Source: Deltaproteobacteria bacterium
Lineage (GTDB): Bacteria; Desulfobacterota; GWC2-55-46; DRQE01
DNA length: 64,000 nt
Assembly: GCA_015492245.1 (NCBI GenBank)
Contig: WGFM01000002.1
Coordinates: 1 to 64,000 of the forward strand
Direction: 5' to 3'
In this document: in pieces, positions 44,381 to 53,708 of the stretch
Position numbering within the stretch: the stretch's first letter is position 1
Layout of the letters: every line of letters begins with the position of its first letter
Notes under the pieces: model-generated
The model's database searches: none
Told to the model about the DNA's origin: nothing
What the model saw: only the letters and a program-made list of their open reading frames with translations
Position numbers and translations under genes: made by a program

Positions 44381-45105
44381 GATACATAATAACAGGGATT
44401 GTCATAATGATATTGCTTCTGGGCTATCAGAACGGCCTGGCACAGGAGTGTATAGAGAGCAGGGCAGATGGCTACACCCCTGTGGAGAAGAAACGCACAG
44501 GTGAAGGCTACAATGTAAGGTGTTCTGATACCACAGGGGCGGTGCTGTGGTGGGCAGACCCCTTCGAGGGAACCCAGCCCATGGGAGATATGCCAGAGAA
44601 TGTGGAGGCAGATTACCTCCATGAAGAGGCTGTCGTAAAGGGCAGAAAGCAGTCCCTGAAGTTCTATCCATGCACCAACTGTCATAATGGTGTTGTGGTG
44701 CCCTTCCCCAAGAACAAAGAACCACGCCCTCTTGTAATGCACCTCGATATAATACCAGACCCCCTAAAACTTAAACACGGAAGGGGTGCCATATGGTGTC
44801 TCGATTGCCATAATTCAAGGAACAGAAACACCTTCATATCCCACTCTGGTGAGCCAATAGACATGGACCAGCCACAGAAACTCTGTGGAAAGTGTCATGG
44901 TCAGGTATACAGGGACTGGCGCGATGGCATCCATGGAAAGAGGATAGGAGACTGGCTCAAAGGTGGAAAGAAGAGATGGTGGGTGTGCACGGAGTGCCAC
45001 AACCCGCACGATGTTGAACCAGGCTTCAAGGCCATAAAGCCGGAACCCCCGCCTGAACTACCAAAGGGTATGAAGAGCGCAGAACACGAGCGCCAGCACC
45101 ACTGA
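44377..45105 (+). CDS. tetraheme c-type cytochrome subunit
   Basis: A 242-residue periplasmic cytochrome with a signal peptide (residues about 1-22) and four CxxCH heme sites at about 99 (CTNCH), 141 (CLDCH), 170 (CGKCH) and 204 (CTECH). The tail is Pro/Lys-rich. It completes a module resembling electron-entry or exit complexes such as Act, Qrc or DsrMKJOP but with its own arrangement. It is the last gene before a non-coding stretch. Confidence 0.85.
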   Translation: MRYIITGIVIMILLLGYQNGLAQECIESRADGYTPVEKKRTGEGYNVRCSDTTGAVLWWADPFEGTQPMGDMPENVEADYLHEEAVVKGRKQSLKFYPCTNCHNGVVVPFPKNKEPRPLVMHLDIIPDPLKLKHGRGAIWCLDCHNSRNRNTFISHSGEPIDMDQPQKLCGKCHGQVYRDWRDGIHGKRIGDWLKGGKKRWWVCTECHNPHDVEPGFKAIKPEPPPELPKGMKSAEHERQHH

Positions 45106-45307
45106 AGCCCTCCCGTGAACATGGTAAGGTGCAGGGTCGTCTCGCTATGTCCCTGTGTGAGAAGGTATACGATGCATCTTGGCCACGCGACCCCATGTAA
45201 GGCCACCTGATCCTGGCAGCAGCCACAACCCCTGCCCGTCTGTTGAAGAGGGGTTCTGATGTCAGAAGGGCAGGCCAGAAAACCTTCCCACAGTGGCCCG
45301 CCCGCCC
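45106..45307. other. structured non-coding interval, candidate RNA
   Basis: Part of the 318-bp gap before dnaK. Nested complementary arms are visible: ACATG...CATGT enclosing GGGTCG...CGACCC on the left; GGCCAC (45201-45206)...GTGGCC (45293-45298) enclosing CTGGC (45213-45217)...GCCAG (45274-45278), CTGCCC (45232-45237)...GGGCAG (45268-45273) and a hairpin TTCTG/CAGAA at 45254-45267 on the right. AACCCCT/AGGGGTT is a competing pair. No protein-coding ORF longer than about 30 codons looks real. Strand, ends and class are unknown. Confidence 0.5.
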
Positions 45308-45336
45308 TTGACAGAGGTGGATTTGCTCCATATATT
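45308..45336 (+). promoter_or_regulatory. strong sigma70-type promoter for dnaK operon
   Basis: Consensus TTGACA (45308-45313), a 17-bp spacer and TATATT (45331-45336), giving a leader of about 80 nt. No CIRCE element (TTAGCACTC inverted repeat) is visible. Confidence 0.75.
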
Positions 45337-45423
45337 ATCTTTAGCCCTTTCAACCCTTTTTATGGTAGCATACACTGTAAGTTTTGATATAAAATATTCA
45401 AACCATTCAGGAGGTAAGCGAAC

Positions 45424-47337
45424 ATGGGAAAGATAATAGGAATAGACCTTGGAACCACGAACTCTGTTGTTGCCGTCATGGAAGGTGGTGAGCCCAAGGT
45501 CATAGTGAACGAGGAGGGCAGCCGTATAACTCCCAGTGTGGTTGCCTTCACAAAGGATAAGCAGATACTGGTTGGTCAGGCTGCAAAGAGGCAGGCCATC
45601 ACGAACCCGGAGAACACCATATTCTCCATAAAGCGTTTCATGGGAAGGCGCTACGACGAGGTTACAGAGGAGATGAAGATGGTGCCCTATCCTGTGGAGA
45701 AGGATGAGTACGGAAGGGCTGTCATAAGGTCTTCCCATATGGAAAGGACCTACCTGCCACCTGAGGTGTCTGCCATGATACTTCAGAAGCTCAAGAGGTC
45801 TGCAGAGGCATACCTTGGCGAGACCGTTACAGAGGCTGTGATAACCGTGCCTGCATATTTTAACGACAGCCAGCGCCAGGCAACCAAGGATGCGGGCAAG
45901 ATCGCAGGCCTTGATGTAAAGCGCATAATAAACGAGCCCACGGCCTCAAGCCTTGCCTATGGGCTTGAGAAGAAAAGAGAGGGGCTCATAGCGGTCTACG
46001 ACTTCGGTGGTGGCACCTTCGATATATCCATACTCGAGGTGGGTGAGGGGGTGTTCGAGGTCAAGTCCACCAACGGAGACACCCACCTTGGCGGAGACAA
46101 CTTTGATCAGAGGATAATAGACTGGCTCATGGCAGAGTTCAAGAAGGACCAGGGTATAGACCTTTCGAAGGACAGGATGGCCCTACAGAGGCTCAAGGAG
46201 GCCGCAGAGAAGGCGAAGATAGAGCTCTCCACGGTGATGGAGACGGAGATAAACCTGCCCTTCATAACCGCGGATTCAAGCGGACCCAAGCACCTTGTAA
46301 TGAGGCTTTCGAGGGCAAGGCTCGAACAGCTCACCGAAGACCTTGTGGAAAGAAGCCACGGGCCCTGTGAGCAGGCAATCAGGGATGCGGGCATAAGGCC
46401 CTCTGACATAGCCGATGTGGTCCTTGTGGGTGGCATGACAAGGATGCCTGCCATACAGAGGTTCGTAACAGAGTTCTTCGGCCGTGAGCCCCACAAGGGC
46501 ATAAACCCCGATGAGGTGGTTGCCATAGGGGCAGCCATACAGGCAGGAGTGCTTGCAGGTGAGGTGAAGGATGTGGTGCTCCTCGATGTTACACCCCTTT
46601 CACTCGGGGTGGAGACCCTGGGAGGGGTGATGACCGTGCTCATACCGAGGAATACCACCATACCCACCAAGAAGAAGGAGATATTCACCACAGCCGCGGA
46701 CAACCAGACCCAGGTGGAGGTCCATGTGCTCCAGGGTGAGCGTCCCCTTGCAAAGGACAACCGAACCCTTGGAAGGTTTCACCTCGAGGGCATACCACCT
46801 GCTCCAAGGGGGGTGCCACAGATAGAGGTTACCTTCGATATAGATGCAAACGGTATACTCAATGTCTCTGCAAAGGACCTTGCCACAGGCAAGGAACAGA
46901 AGATAACCATAACAGCTTCCAGTGGGCTCTCCAAGGAAGAGGTCGAAAAGATGGTAGAGGATGCAGATGCACACGCAGAAGAGGACAGAAGGAGAAAGGA
47001 ACTCATAGAGGAGAGAAACAGCCTGGACACCCTCATATACAATGTGGAGAAGACCCTCAACGAGAATCGCTCGAAGGTCAGCGAGGCAGATGCAAAGTCC
47101 ATAGAGGAGGCCATAAAGAAGGCAAAAGAGGCGCTTGGAAAGGACGATGTGGCAGAGATAAAGAAGGCAGCAGAGGAGCTTGCGGCCTCATCACACAAAC
47201 TGGCAGAGTTTCTCTACAAGCAGGCCGCAGCCTCACAGGGTGCTGCACCCACAGGTGGCACACCAGAAGCTGGTGGCACGGCAGAAGTGGTGGATGCAGA
47301 GGTGGTGGAAGAGGACAAGGATAAAAAGAACGAATAA
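45424..47337 (+). CDS. dnaK: Hsp70 chaperone DnaK
   Basis: ATP-dependent chaperone, 637 residues. The nucleotide-binding domain has [26 protein letters not shown] and [11 protein letters not shown], followed by the substrate domain and a C-terminal lid ending in an acidic tail ([13 protein letters not shown]). AGGAGGTAAG precedes the ATG. GrpE and HrcA are not adjacent. It heads a dnaK-cbpA-clp-usp unit. Confidence 0.97.
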   Translation: MGKIIGIDLGTTNSVVAVMEGGEPKVIVNEEGSRITPSVVAFTKDKQILVGQAAKRQAITNPENTIFSIKRFMGRRYDEVTEEMKMVPYPVEKDEYGRAVIRSSHMERTYLPPEVSAMILQKLKRSAEAYLGETVTEAVITVPAYFNDSQRQATKDAGKIAGLDVKRIINEPTASSLAYGLEKKREGLIAVYDFGGGTFDISILEVGEGVFEVKSTNGDTHLGGDNFDQRIIDWLMAEFKKDQGIDLSKDRMALQRLKEAAEKAKIELSTVMETEINLPFITADSSGPKHLVMRLSRARLEQLTEDLVERSHGPCEQAIRDAGIRPSDIADVVLVGGMTRMPAIQRFVTEFFGREPHKGINPDEVVAIGAAIQAGVLAGEVKDVVLLDVTPLSLGVETLGGVMTVLIPRNTTIPTKKKEIFTTAADNQTQVEVHVLQGERPLAKDNRTLGRFHLEGIPPAPRGVPQIEVTFDIDANGILNVSAKDLATGKEQKITITASSGLSKEEVEKMVEDADAHAEEDRRRKELIEERNSLDTLIYNVEKTLNENRSKVSEADAKSIEEAIKKAKEALGKDDVAEIKKAAEELAASSHKLAEFLYKQAAASQGAAPTGGTPEAGGTAEVVDAEVVEEDKDKKNE

Positions 47338-47343
47338 CAATCT

Positions 47344-48234
47344 ATGGCCGAAAGAAAAGACTACTACCAGATACTCGGGGTATCCAAGGATGCCACCGAG
47401 GAGGAGATAAAGAGGGCATACCGTGAGCTTGCAAAAAAATGGCACCCCGATCTGCACCCTGAAAACCGCAAAGAGGCAGAGACGAGATTCAAGGAGATAA
47501 ACGAGGCCTATGCAGTACTGAGTGACCCTGAAAAGCGTAAACAGTACGACATGGGCCAGCAGGTCTTCTTCGAGGGAGAGCCCTCCTGGGCAGGCCACTT
47601 CGGGGGGTTTAACTTCGAGGGGTTCGGGTTCAACCTTGGCGGTATAGATGACATATTCACAGAGTTCTTCGGCAGAAAGGTTCATGCCCCACGGAGAGGG
47701 GCTGACCTTGAATACCCCGTGGAACTCGATTTTCTCCAGGCAGTAAGGGGCACAGAGCTCGAGATAAGGCTGCGTAGAGACCACACCACAGAGAAGATGA
47801 GGGTGAAGATACCCCCTGGTATCGAGCAGGGGGCAAGGATAAGGGTGAGGGGCAAGGGTGGGCCTGGAGTGGGTGGTGCCCCAAGTGGTGATCTCTATAT
47901 AATACCAATCGTAAGGGAGCATCCCTACTTTAAGAGAGAAGGTAGAGACATACATATAGAGGTGCCCATAACGGTTACAGAGGCAGCCCTCGGTGCCATC
48001 ATAGATGTGCCCACCATAGATGGTCCCACGAAGATAAGGATACCTCCTGGCACACAGACAGGTCAGAGACTCAGAATAAAGGGCAGGGGAGCAAGGATGC
48101 CCGATGGCTCAAGGGGAGACGAGTATGTTTTAATAAAAGTGGTGATTCCACCGAAGATAGATGAGAGAGGGAAAAAACTCCTCGAAGAGCTCGGCAGAAT
48201 AAATCCCTATGACCCCAGGAAGGATTTGTGGTAA
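47344..48234 (+). CDS. J-domain co-chaperone, CbpA type
   Basis: A 296-residue co-chaperone. The N-terminal J domain carries HPD at 34-36. A short Gly/Phe-rich linker (GHFGGFNFEGFGFNLGG) follows, then two C-terminal substrate-binding domains (IPPGIEQGARIRVRGKGGPG and RIPPGTQTGQRLRIKGRG). The four CxxCxGxG zinc repeats of DnaJ are absent, so it is CbpA-like rather than classical DnaJ. It starts 6 bp after dnaK. Confidence 0.9.
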   Translation: MAERKDYYQILGVSKDATEEEIKRAYRELAKKWHPDLHPENRKEAETRFKEINEAYAVLSDPEKRKQYDMGQQVFFEGEPSWAGHFGGFNFEGFGFNLGGIDDIFTEFFGRKVHAPRRGADLEYPVELDFLQAVRGTELEIRLRRDHTTEKMRVKIPPGIEQGARIRVRGKGGPGVGGAPSGDLYIIPIVREHPYFKREGRDIHIEVPITVTEAALGAIIDVPTIDGPTKIRIPPGTQTGQRLRIKGRGARMPDGSRGDEYVLIKVVIPPKIDERGKKLLEELGRINPYDPRKDLW

Positions 48235-48267
48235 AATATAGGAAAACAAACCACGGGGAAGTGGGCC

Positions 48268-50544
48268 ATGATGGAACTCGATGAATTCAGAGAAGAGATG
48301 ACCCCGAAGGCGCGAGAGGTCGTAAAGTGTGCCATCGAAGAGAGTAAGAGACGGCAACACTACTACCTGGGGGTTGAGCATCTCTTCATAGCCTTCGCAA
48401 GGGTTGAGGAGGAGTTCTTCAAAGAGGTGATGGAGGACCTGAACCTCGATGTCTACCATGTGCTGAACTTCCTCGATGAGCATCTGAGTATCTCCCGCCA
48501 GTACATAGGGCTTGGCTTCAAGGTTCCACCCACAACAAGGAATATATTTCGCCTTGCAAGGGAAGAGGCAAAGAGATGGGGTAGAGACGAGATAGACTCG
48601 ACAGACCTCTTCATGGCCATCTTCCAGGAGAACCATAGCCTGCCAGCCCGTATATTCCGAAGCTTCGGCCTGGACCCTGACTATGTGATGCGCAAGATAA
48701 CCGTGAAGATACGCACCAAAGAGGAGATGGAAGAGGAGTTCAAGAAGAGATACGAGCTGCCACCGAACCTCAAACACTTTGCGGTAAACCTCAACAAGCT
48801 TGCCCGCTATGACAAGCTCCCTCCCATAATAGGCAGAGACAGTGAGATAGAGCAGGTAATGGAGATACTCTGCCATGTGGAAAGAAGTAACTCTGTGATG
48901 CTCATAGGGGAGCCTGGTGTGGGTAAGACCGCCATAGCCGAAGGTCTGGCAAGAAGGATAGAGCTTGAGCCAGAAAGGGTGCCATCCAGGCTTCGGGGCA
49001 AGCAGATAGTGAATCTACAGATGAACTCCGTCGTTGCAGGCACCATATTCCGAGGTATGTTCGAGGACAGGATAGAGAAGATTATAAAGGAGATAAAGGA
49101 GCGCAAGAACATAATATTCTTCATAGACGAGGCACACACCCTCATAGGTGCAGGTAGTGCCATGGGCGTGCCTTCCGATGCGGCCAACATATTCAAGTCA
49201 ACCCTTGCAAGGGGCGAGGTGCAGATAATAGGGGCCACGACCCTTGCAGAGTACAAGGAGTTCATAGCAGAGGACGAGGCCCTTGCAAGAAGGTTCCGTG
49301 TGGTCTATGTGGAAGAGCCAAGCCTTGAGGAAACCAGAGAGATAGTTACAGGGCTCAAGCCAAGGCTCGAGAGAAACTACTCTGTAAAGATAAGCGATGA
49401 TGCCATAGAGATAGCCCTTGAGATGAGCCAGCGCTACATGCGCAGCCTCAAGATGCCGGACAAGGTCATTGGATGGCTCGATACGGCCTGTGTGAAGGTG
49501 GAGATAAACCGCCCACAGGAGGAGGTTACAGGCAACGATGTGATAGAGGTTATCTCACAGGAAACGAAGATACCAAAGGATATGATATTCAGGGATACCA
49601 CCGAGCGGTTCAGATACATGGAAGATGTCCTTTCAAAAAGGGTGGTTGGTCAACTTGAGGCCATAGAGGCACTGGCAAAAAGGTTGAGGCTGAACAAGGG
49701 CCCACTCAAGGAGAACTACTCAAGGCCTGATGGGGTGCTCCTCTTCCTTGGACCCACAGGTGTGGGCAAGACAGAGCTTGCAAAGGCCCTGGCAGAGTTC
49801 CTCTTCGGCGATGAGAAGAAACTTGTAAGGCTCGATATGAGTGAGTTCAGAGATGGCGGTGTAAGTGTGGACAAACTCATAGGTATGCCCCGGGGTATCG
49901 TGGGCTCTGAAAGGGGAGGAATCCTTACGAACCAGGTAAGGGACAACCCCTACTCGGTGGTGTTGCTTGACGAGATAGAGAAGGCCCATCCACATGTTTT
50001 GAACCTCTTTCTACAGGTGTTCGACGAGGGCTGGCTTACGGATGGAAGGGGCAGGAGGGTCTACTTCAGTGATACGGTGATAATAATGACCAGTAACCTT
50101 GGAGCAGATGAGTTCAAGAAGTTCACAAAACCACTGGGATTCCTGCCAGAGGGACAGAGGATAGATGACCTCAAGAAGAGTGTGATGAGAAAGATAGAGG
50201 ATGTCCTCTCACCCGAATTCTTGAACCGTATAGACGATATAATAGTGTTCTCACCACTTACCGAGAGCGAGGTGAGAGAGATAGCCCTCATGTATCTTGA
50301 AAGAATTAAGCACGATATGGCAGGCTACGGCAAACACCTCGTTGTTACAGAGGGTGCGGTGGACACCCTGGTGAAACTGGGCTACCACGAAAAATACGGC
50401 GCACGGTTCCTCAAGAGGGTTATAGATGACAAGGTGAAGATACCCATCACGCTCAAGTGGAAAGAGACAGAACTCTTCAAGGTGGACACCATGGATGGGG
50501 ATATAAAGGTGGAGTGCGGGGTTACCGCAAGTAGTGGTCTTTAA
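48268..50544 (+). CDS. ClpC/ClpA-type AAA+ unfoldase
   Basis: A 758-residue Hsp100 with an N domain, then D1 (Walker A GEPGVGKT at 214-221, FFIDEAHT) and D2 (Walker A GPTGVGKT at 495-502, VVLLDEIEKAH, and an arginine finger in FLNRIDDIIV). There is no long coiled-coil M domain, so it is not ClpB. A PLGF loop near residue 625, where ClpA/ClpC carry IGL/VGF, suggests docking to ClpP. ClpP and ClpS are not in the window. Its place after the J-protein gene suggests stress control. Confidence 0.88.
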   Translation: MMELDEFREEMTPKAREVVKCAIEESKRRQHYYLGVEHLFIAFARVEEEFFKEVMEDLNLDVYHVLNFLDEHLSISRQYIGLGFKVPPTTRNIFRLAREEAKRWGRDEIDSTDLFMAIFQENHSLPARIFRSFGLDPDYVMRKITVKIRTKEEMEEEFKKRYELPPNLKHFAVNLNKLARYDKLPPIIGRDSEIEQVMEILCHVERSNSVMLIGEPGVGKTAIAEGLARRIELEPERVPSRLRGKQIVNLQMNSVVAGTIFRGMFEDRIEKIIKEIKERKNIIFFIDEAHTLIGAGSAMGVPSDAANIFKSTLARGEVQIIGATTLAEYKEFIAEDEALARRFRVVYVEEPSLEETREIVTGLKPRLERNYSVKISDDAIEIALEMSQRYMRSLKMPDKVIGWLDTACVKVEINRPQEEVTGNDVIEVISQETKIPKDMIFRDTTERFRYMEDVLSKRVVGQLEAIEALAKRLRLNKGPLKENYSRPDGVLLFLGPTGVGKTELAKALAEFLFGDEKKLVRLDMSEFRDGGVSVDKLIGMPRGIVGSERGGILTNQVRDNPYSVVLLDEIEKAHPHVLNLFLQVFDEGWLTDGRGRRVYFSDTVIIMTSNLGADEFKKFTKPLGFLPEGQRIDDLKKSVMRKIEDVLSPEFLNRIDDIIVFSPLTESEVREIALMYLERIKHDMAGYGKHLVVTEGAVDTLVKLGYHEKYGARFLKRVIDDKVKIPITLKWKETELFKVDTMDGDIKVECGVTASSGL

Positions 50545-50556
50545 GGGGGCAAAGGT

Positions 50557-51384
50557 GTGATAAAACACATACTCGTTGCAGTGGATGGCTCGCCCTACAC
50601 CCCTGGGGTGGGAGGCTGGGGCAGATGGCTCTCCAGAAGGCTCGATGCAGAGCTTACAGCACTCCATGTGGTGGATATAGTCTCGCTCGAAGGCCCCTTT
50701 CTACACGACCTTTCAGGCTCCCTCGGGTTCGAACCCTTTCTGAACTTTTCTACAAAGATGAAGGAGGCCCTCACATCGAATGGTGAGGCAATACTGAGCT
50801 CCTTCAAGGAAGAGTGTCAGCAGGATGGCATAGGTTGCCAGACCACACTCTCTTTCGGCATAGTGGCCAACGAGATAGCAGAGAAGGCAAGGCTCGGAGA
50901 CCTTGTTATACTTGGCAGACGGGGGGTCAACGCAAGGTTCGACTATGGAACCATGGGTTCTGTGGCGGAGCGTGTTATAAGAAAGTCTCCTGTGCCTGTG
51001 CTTGTGGTGGAAGAAGAATTCACAGAGCCCAGAAAACCCCTTCTATGTTACGACGGTAGTCCCAATGCGGCAAAGGTTATGCACTCGGCAGGAGAGCTTC
51101 TCAAAGAGCTCTCCCTGCCACTTACGGTGCTCACCGTTTCAGAAGATGGTGAGGAGAGGACAAAGGAGGCAGAGGAATACCTCAGGCCATGGGGTATAGA
51201 GTTTGAGTGTGTGGTGCTCGGGGGAGACCCACCAACTACCATAGAGCGATACTACAGGGAGAATGCCCACGACCTCCTCTTCATGGGGGCAAGCCACCAT
51301 TCAAGACTCGTTGAGATGGTGCTCGGCAGCACCGCCGAGTATCTTGTGAGGAATCTCTCAGGCCCAGTTTTCCTTGAACACTGA
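50557..51384 (+). CDS. tandem universal stress protein
   Basis: A 275-residue protein with two UspA-like domains. Domain 1 begins HILVAVDGSPYTP and ends with the ATP-binding type LGRRGVNARFDYGTMGSVAERVIRKSPVPVLVV. Domain 2 begins PLLCYDGSPNA and ends MGASHHSRLVEMVLGSTAEYLVRNLSGPVFL. GTG 50557 follows GGGGGC. It is 12 bp after the Clp gene and so probably part of the same stress operon. Confidence 0.9.
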   Translation: MIKHILVAVDGSPYTPGVGGWGRWLSRRLDAELTALHVVDIVSLEGPFLHDLSGSLGFEPFLNFSTKMKEALTSNGEAILSSFKEECQQDGIGCQTTLSFGIVANEIAEKARLGDLVILGRRGVNARFDYGTMGSVAERVIRKSPVPVLVVEEEFTEPRKPLLCYDGSPNAAKVMHSAGELLKELSLPLTVLTVSEDGEERTKEAEEYLRPWGIEFECVVLGGDPPTTIERYYRENAHDLLFMGASHHSRLVEMVLGSTAEYLVRNLSGPVFLEH

Positions 51385-51415
51385 GCCTTGGTAAGAACAC
51401 TTCCTGTATCAACCT

Positions 51416-51446
51416 GCCAGAACCACAGATAGGCTGGTCTTTTTTT
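51416..51446 (+). terminator. terminator candidate after the stress operon
   Basis: GCCAG (51416-51420) and CTGGT (51434-51438; one G-T pair) are followed by a T-run at 51440-51446. A second pair CTTAC/GTAAG (51450-51454 and 51462-51466) with six T at 51471-51476 lies just downstream. Both stems are short. Confidence 0.45.
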
Positions 51447-51495
51447 CTTCTTACCTGCCTTGTAAGGGTGTTTTTTATCCATTTATATCAGGGGT

Positions 51496-51529
51496 TTGTA
51501 TTGCTTATTTTCATTTTATATGCTAACTT
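51496..51529 (+). promoter_or_regulatory. candidate promoter for mgtE operon
   Basis: Two overlapping options: TTGTAT (51496-51501) with TATGCT (51519-51524), or TTGCTT (51501-51506) with TAACTT (51524-51529), both with 17-bp spacers. The AT-rich interval is otherwise empty. Confidence 0.4.
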
Positions 51530-51578
51530 TTAAAAGATTTACCCCTGTAAATAAAAAAGTTGAGAGAGGCCCTGTGGG

Positions 51579-52937
51579 ATGACCGTGGAGAGCAAAAACC
51601 TGCCTGTAGAGAAGATAACAGAGCTTTACGAAGCAGGGGACCTCTCTGCCATAAAGGAGCTTCTACTTACCCTCCATCCAACAGATATAGCCCGTATGTT
51701 CGAGGAGCTCGAGAGAGACCAGGTGGTGAGCCTTTTCAGGTTGCTACCAAAGGACAAGGCATCGGATGTCTTCCTTGAGCTGGAGGACCCGCTCAAAGAG
51801 TTCCTTGTGTCCGCCATCTCAGACAGGGAACTGGTTGAGATAGTGGATGAGATGGAGACCGACGATGCCACCGATGTTATATCAGAGCTTTCCCATGAAG
51901 ATGCAAGGAAGGTCCTGGATGGCATAAAAGAGAAGGAGTCCATAGAGGTAAGAAAGCTCCTCAAGTATCCAGAGGACACAGCCGGTGGAAAGATGCAGGC
52001 AGAGCTCGTCTCTGTTGGCGAGTCTGCCACCGTGAAGGAGGCGGTCCAGTCCATAAGGGAGAAGGCAAAGGAGATAACCAATATATCCAATGTATTTGTT
52101 GTTGATGATGAGGGCAAACTTGTTGGCACACTCTCTCTCGATAAACTCATACTCGCAGATGAGGACACCCCTGTAAGGGAGATAATGAACACAAAGCCCG
52201 TAAAGGTAACCACCGATGTTGACCAGGAAGAGGTGGCACGGATGTTCAGACGGCATGACCTTCTGAGCATGCCTGTTGTGGACAAGGAGGGCCACCTTGT
52301 GGGAAGAATCACCATAGACGATGTGGTGGATGTCATAGAAGAGGAGATATTCGAGGACTTCTACAGGGTGGCAAGCCTCAGTGTGGAGGAAAGACCCCTC
52401 GACCCACCCTTGAGGTCCATAGCAAGAAGGTCTCCCTGGCTGATACTCAACCTTGGCACAGCATTTGTTGCAGCAAGCGTGGTTAAGCTCTTTGAAGACG
52501 CCATCGCAAGCCTGGTCATCCTTGCTGTACTCATGCCCGTGGTGGCAGGCGAGGGTGGAAACGCTGCGATGCAGACCGTAACCGTCATAGTAAGGGGGCT
52601 TGCCCTTGGAGAGCTCGAGATAAGGAGCGCCTGGAGGGTTCTCTACAAAGAGGCCCTCGTGGGGCTTGGTAACGGCATCATAGTTGGCAGTGTCGCAGGC
52701 CTTATAGCCTATCTTCTGGGCACCAATGTGATGGTGGGTGTGTTGTTGTTTCTCTCGATGACGGTGAATCTGTTTATCGCAGGGCTCTGTGGGGCGGTGA
52801 TACCGCTGGTGCTCAAGTGGCTTAAGGCAGACCCGGCATTGAGCTCGAGTATATTCGTTACAACCTGCACAGATGTGGCAGGGTTCTTCACCTTCCTTGG
52901 GCTCGGTGCATTGTTCATAAAACTGGGGCTACTATGA
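51579..52937 (+). CDS. mgtE: magnesium transporter MgtE
   Basis: A 452-residue Mg2+ channel/transporter. It has an N-terminal MgtE_N domain (HPTDIARMFEEL, DDATDVISEL), a pair of CBS domains at about residues 130-260 (KYPEDTAGGKM marks the boundary), and five C-terminal helices with MPVVAGEGGNAAMQTV, whose acidic pore region binds Mg. Order and length match MgtE. ATG 51579 has a weak upstream AGAGAGG. Confidence 0.93.
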   Translation: MTVESKNLPVEKITELYEAGDLSAIKELLLTLHPTDIARMFEELERDQVVSLFRLLPKDKASDVFLELEDPLKEFLVSAISDRELVEIVDEMETDDATDVISELSHEDARKVLDGIKEKESIEVRKLLKYPEDTAGGKMQAELVSVGESATVKEAVQSIREKAKEITNISNVFVVDDEGKLVGTLSLDKLILADEDTPVREIMNTKPVKVTTDVDQEEVARMFRRHDLLSMPVVDKEGHLVGRITIDDVVDVIEEEIFEDFYRVASLSVEERPLDPPLRSIARRSPWLILNLGTAFVAASVVKLFEDAIASLVILAVLMPVVAGEGGNAAMQTVTVIVRGLALGELEIRSAWRVLYKEALVGLGNGIIVGSVAGLIAYLLGTNVMVGVLLFLSMTVNLFIAGLCGAVIPLVLKWLKADPALSSSIFVTTCTDVAGFFTFLGLGALFIKLGLL

Positions 52938-53695
52938 AAAGGGGCTACATAAAGACAGAGGCTATCGTTTTGAGGTCTACCGACTATTCGGAGTCCGATA
53001 GAATCCTTACCCTTTTTACCCGCACCAACGGGAAACTGTCTGCCATAGCAAAGGGGGCAAAAAAGAGCAAACGCAGGTTCGTGGGAAGGCTCGATGTTGT
53101 AACCTGTGTGGAGGCAATGCTGTTCAAGAGCAGGTCCATGGAGCTTGCAAGGCTGGATGAGGCAAGGCTCATCGACGGCTACACAGAGCTCAAGGGTGAT
53201 ATGGAAAGGCTTGGATACGCCTCCTACATGGTAGAGCTTGCAGACGAGTTTACACCACCTGGTGAGCCGAACGAGGCCATGTTCGAACACCTCAAGGGGT
53301 TCCTCCATATGCTCAGGGGGGCAGTGTCCACAGAATCTGCTGCAAGGTTCTTCGAGGTAAGGCTGCTTGATATTGCCGGCCTCATGCCCCATCTTACAGG
53401 TTGTGTGAGCTGCAGAAAGGATACAGTAGAAGAGAGGATGTGCTTCGTCATGGTTAGAGGGGGGCTTCTGTGCAGAGGCTGTATGGGGCAGGGGATAGAG
53501 GGGATAGGGCTTTCAGCAGGCACGATAAAGACACTCGTTATGGCAGCAAGGCTGCCTGCAGGGAAACTCCATGTGTTGAGTGCAGGTGAGGTCTTCAAAA
53601 AAGAGGCTCGAAAAATGCTCTCTGAATGTATAAAATATCATCTTGGTAAGGTGCCAAGGTGTATGAGGTTCATCGATATGGTAAACGCCATATGA
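52934..53695 (+). CDS. recO: DNA repair protein RecO
   Basis: Helps load RecA on SSB-coated DNA. The 253-residue protein has an N-terminal OB fold (TEAIVLRSTDYSESDRILTLFTR), a helical middle and a zinc module with four cysteines (CVSCRKD and LLCRGCM). The start overlaps the mgtE stop by 4 bp. Confidence 0.92.
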   Translation: MKRGYIKTEAIVLRSTDYSESDRILTLFTRTNGKLSAIAKGAKKSKRRFVGRLDVVTCVEAMLFKSRSMELARLDEARLIDGYTELKGDMERLGYASYMVELADEFTPPGEPNEAMFEHLKGFLHMLRGAVSTESAARFFEVRLLDIAGLMPHLTGCVSCRKDTVEERMCFVMVRGGLLCRGCMGQGIEGIGLSAGTIKTLVMAARLPAGKLHVLSAGEVFKKEARKMLSECIKYHLGKVPRCMRFIDMVNAI

Positions 53696-53708
53696 GAGGT
53701 AAGAGGGG

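Noticed and set aside
45119-45208. Short ORF with several cysteines in the structured region before dnaK
   Set aside because: About 30 codons, no ribosome-binding site, and it overlaps the complementary arms; more likely part of an RNA.
45275-45300. Cobalamin-riboswitch-like match on the minus strand (a GCCACTG...GGGAAGG arrangement before the dnaK promoter)
   Set aside because: The other conserved boxes (AGGGAA, CCGC-rich core, AGCCAGGAGACCTGCC-type box) are missing and no B12-related gene lies downstream on that strand.
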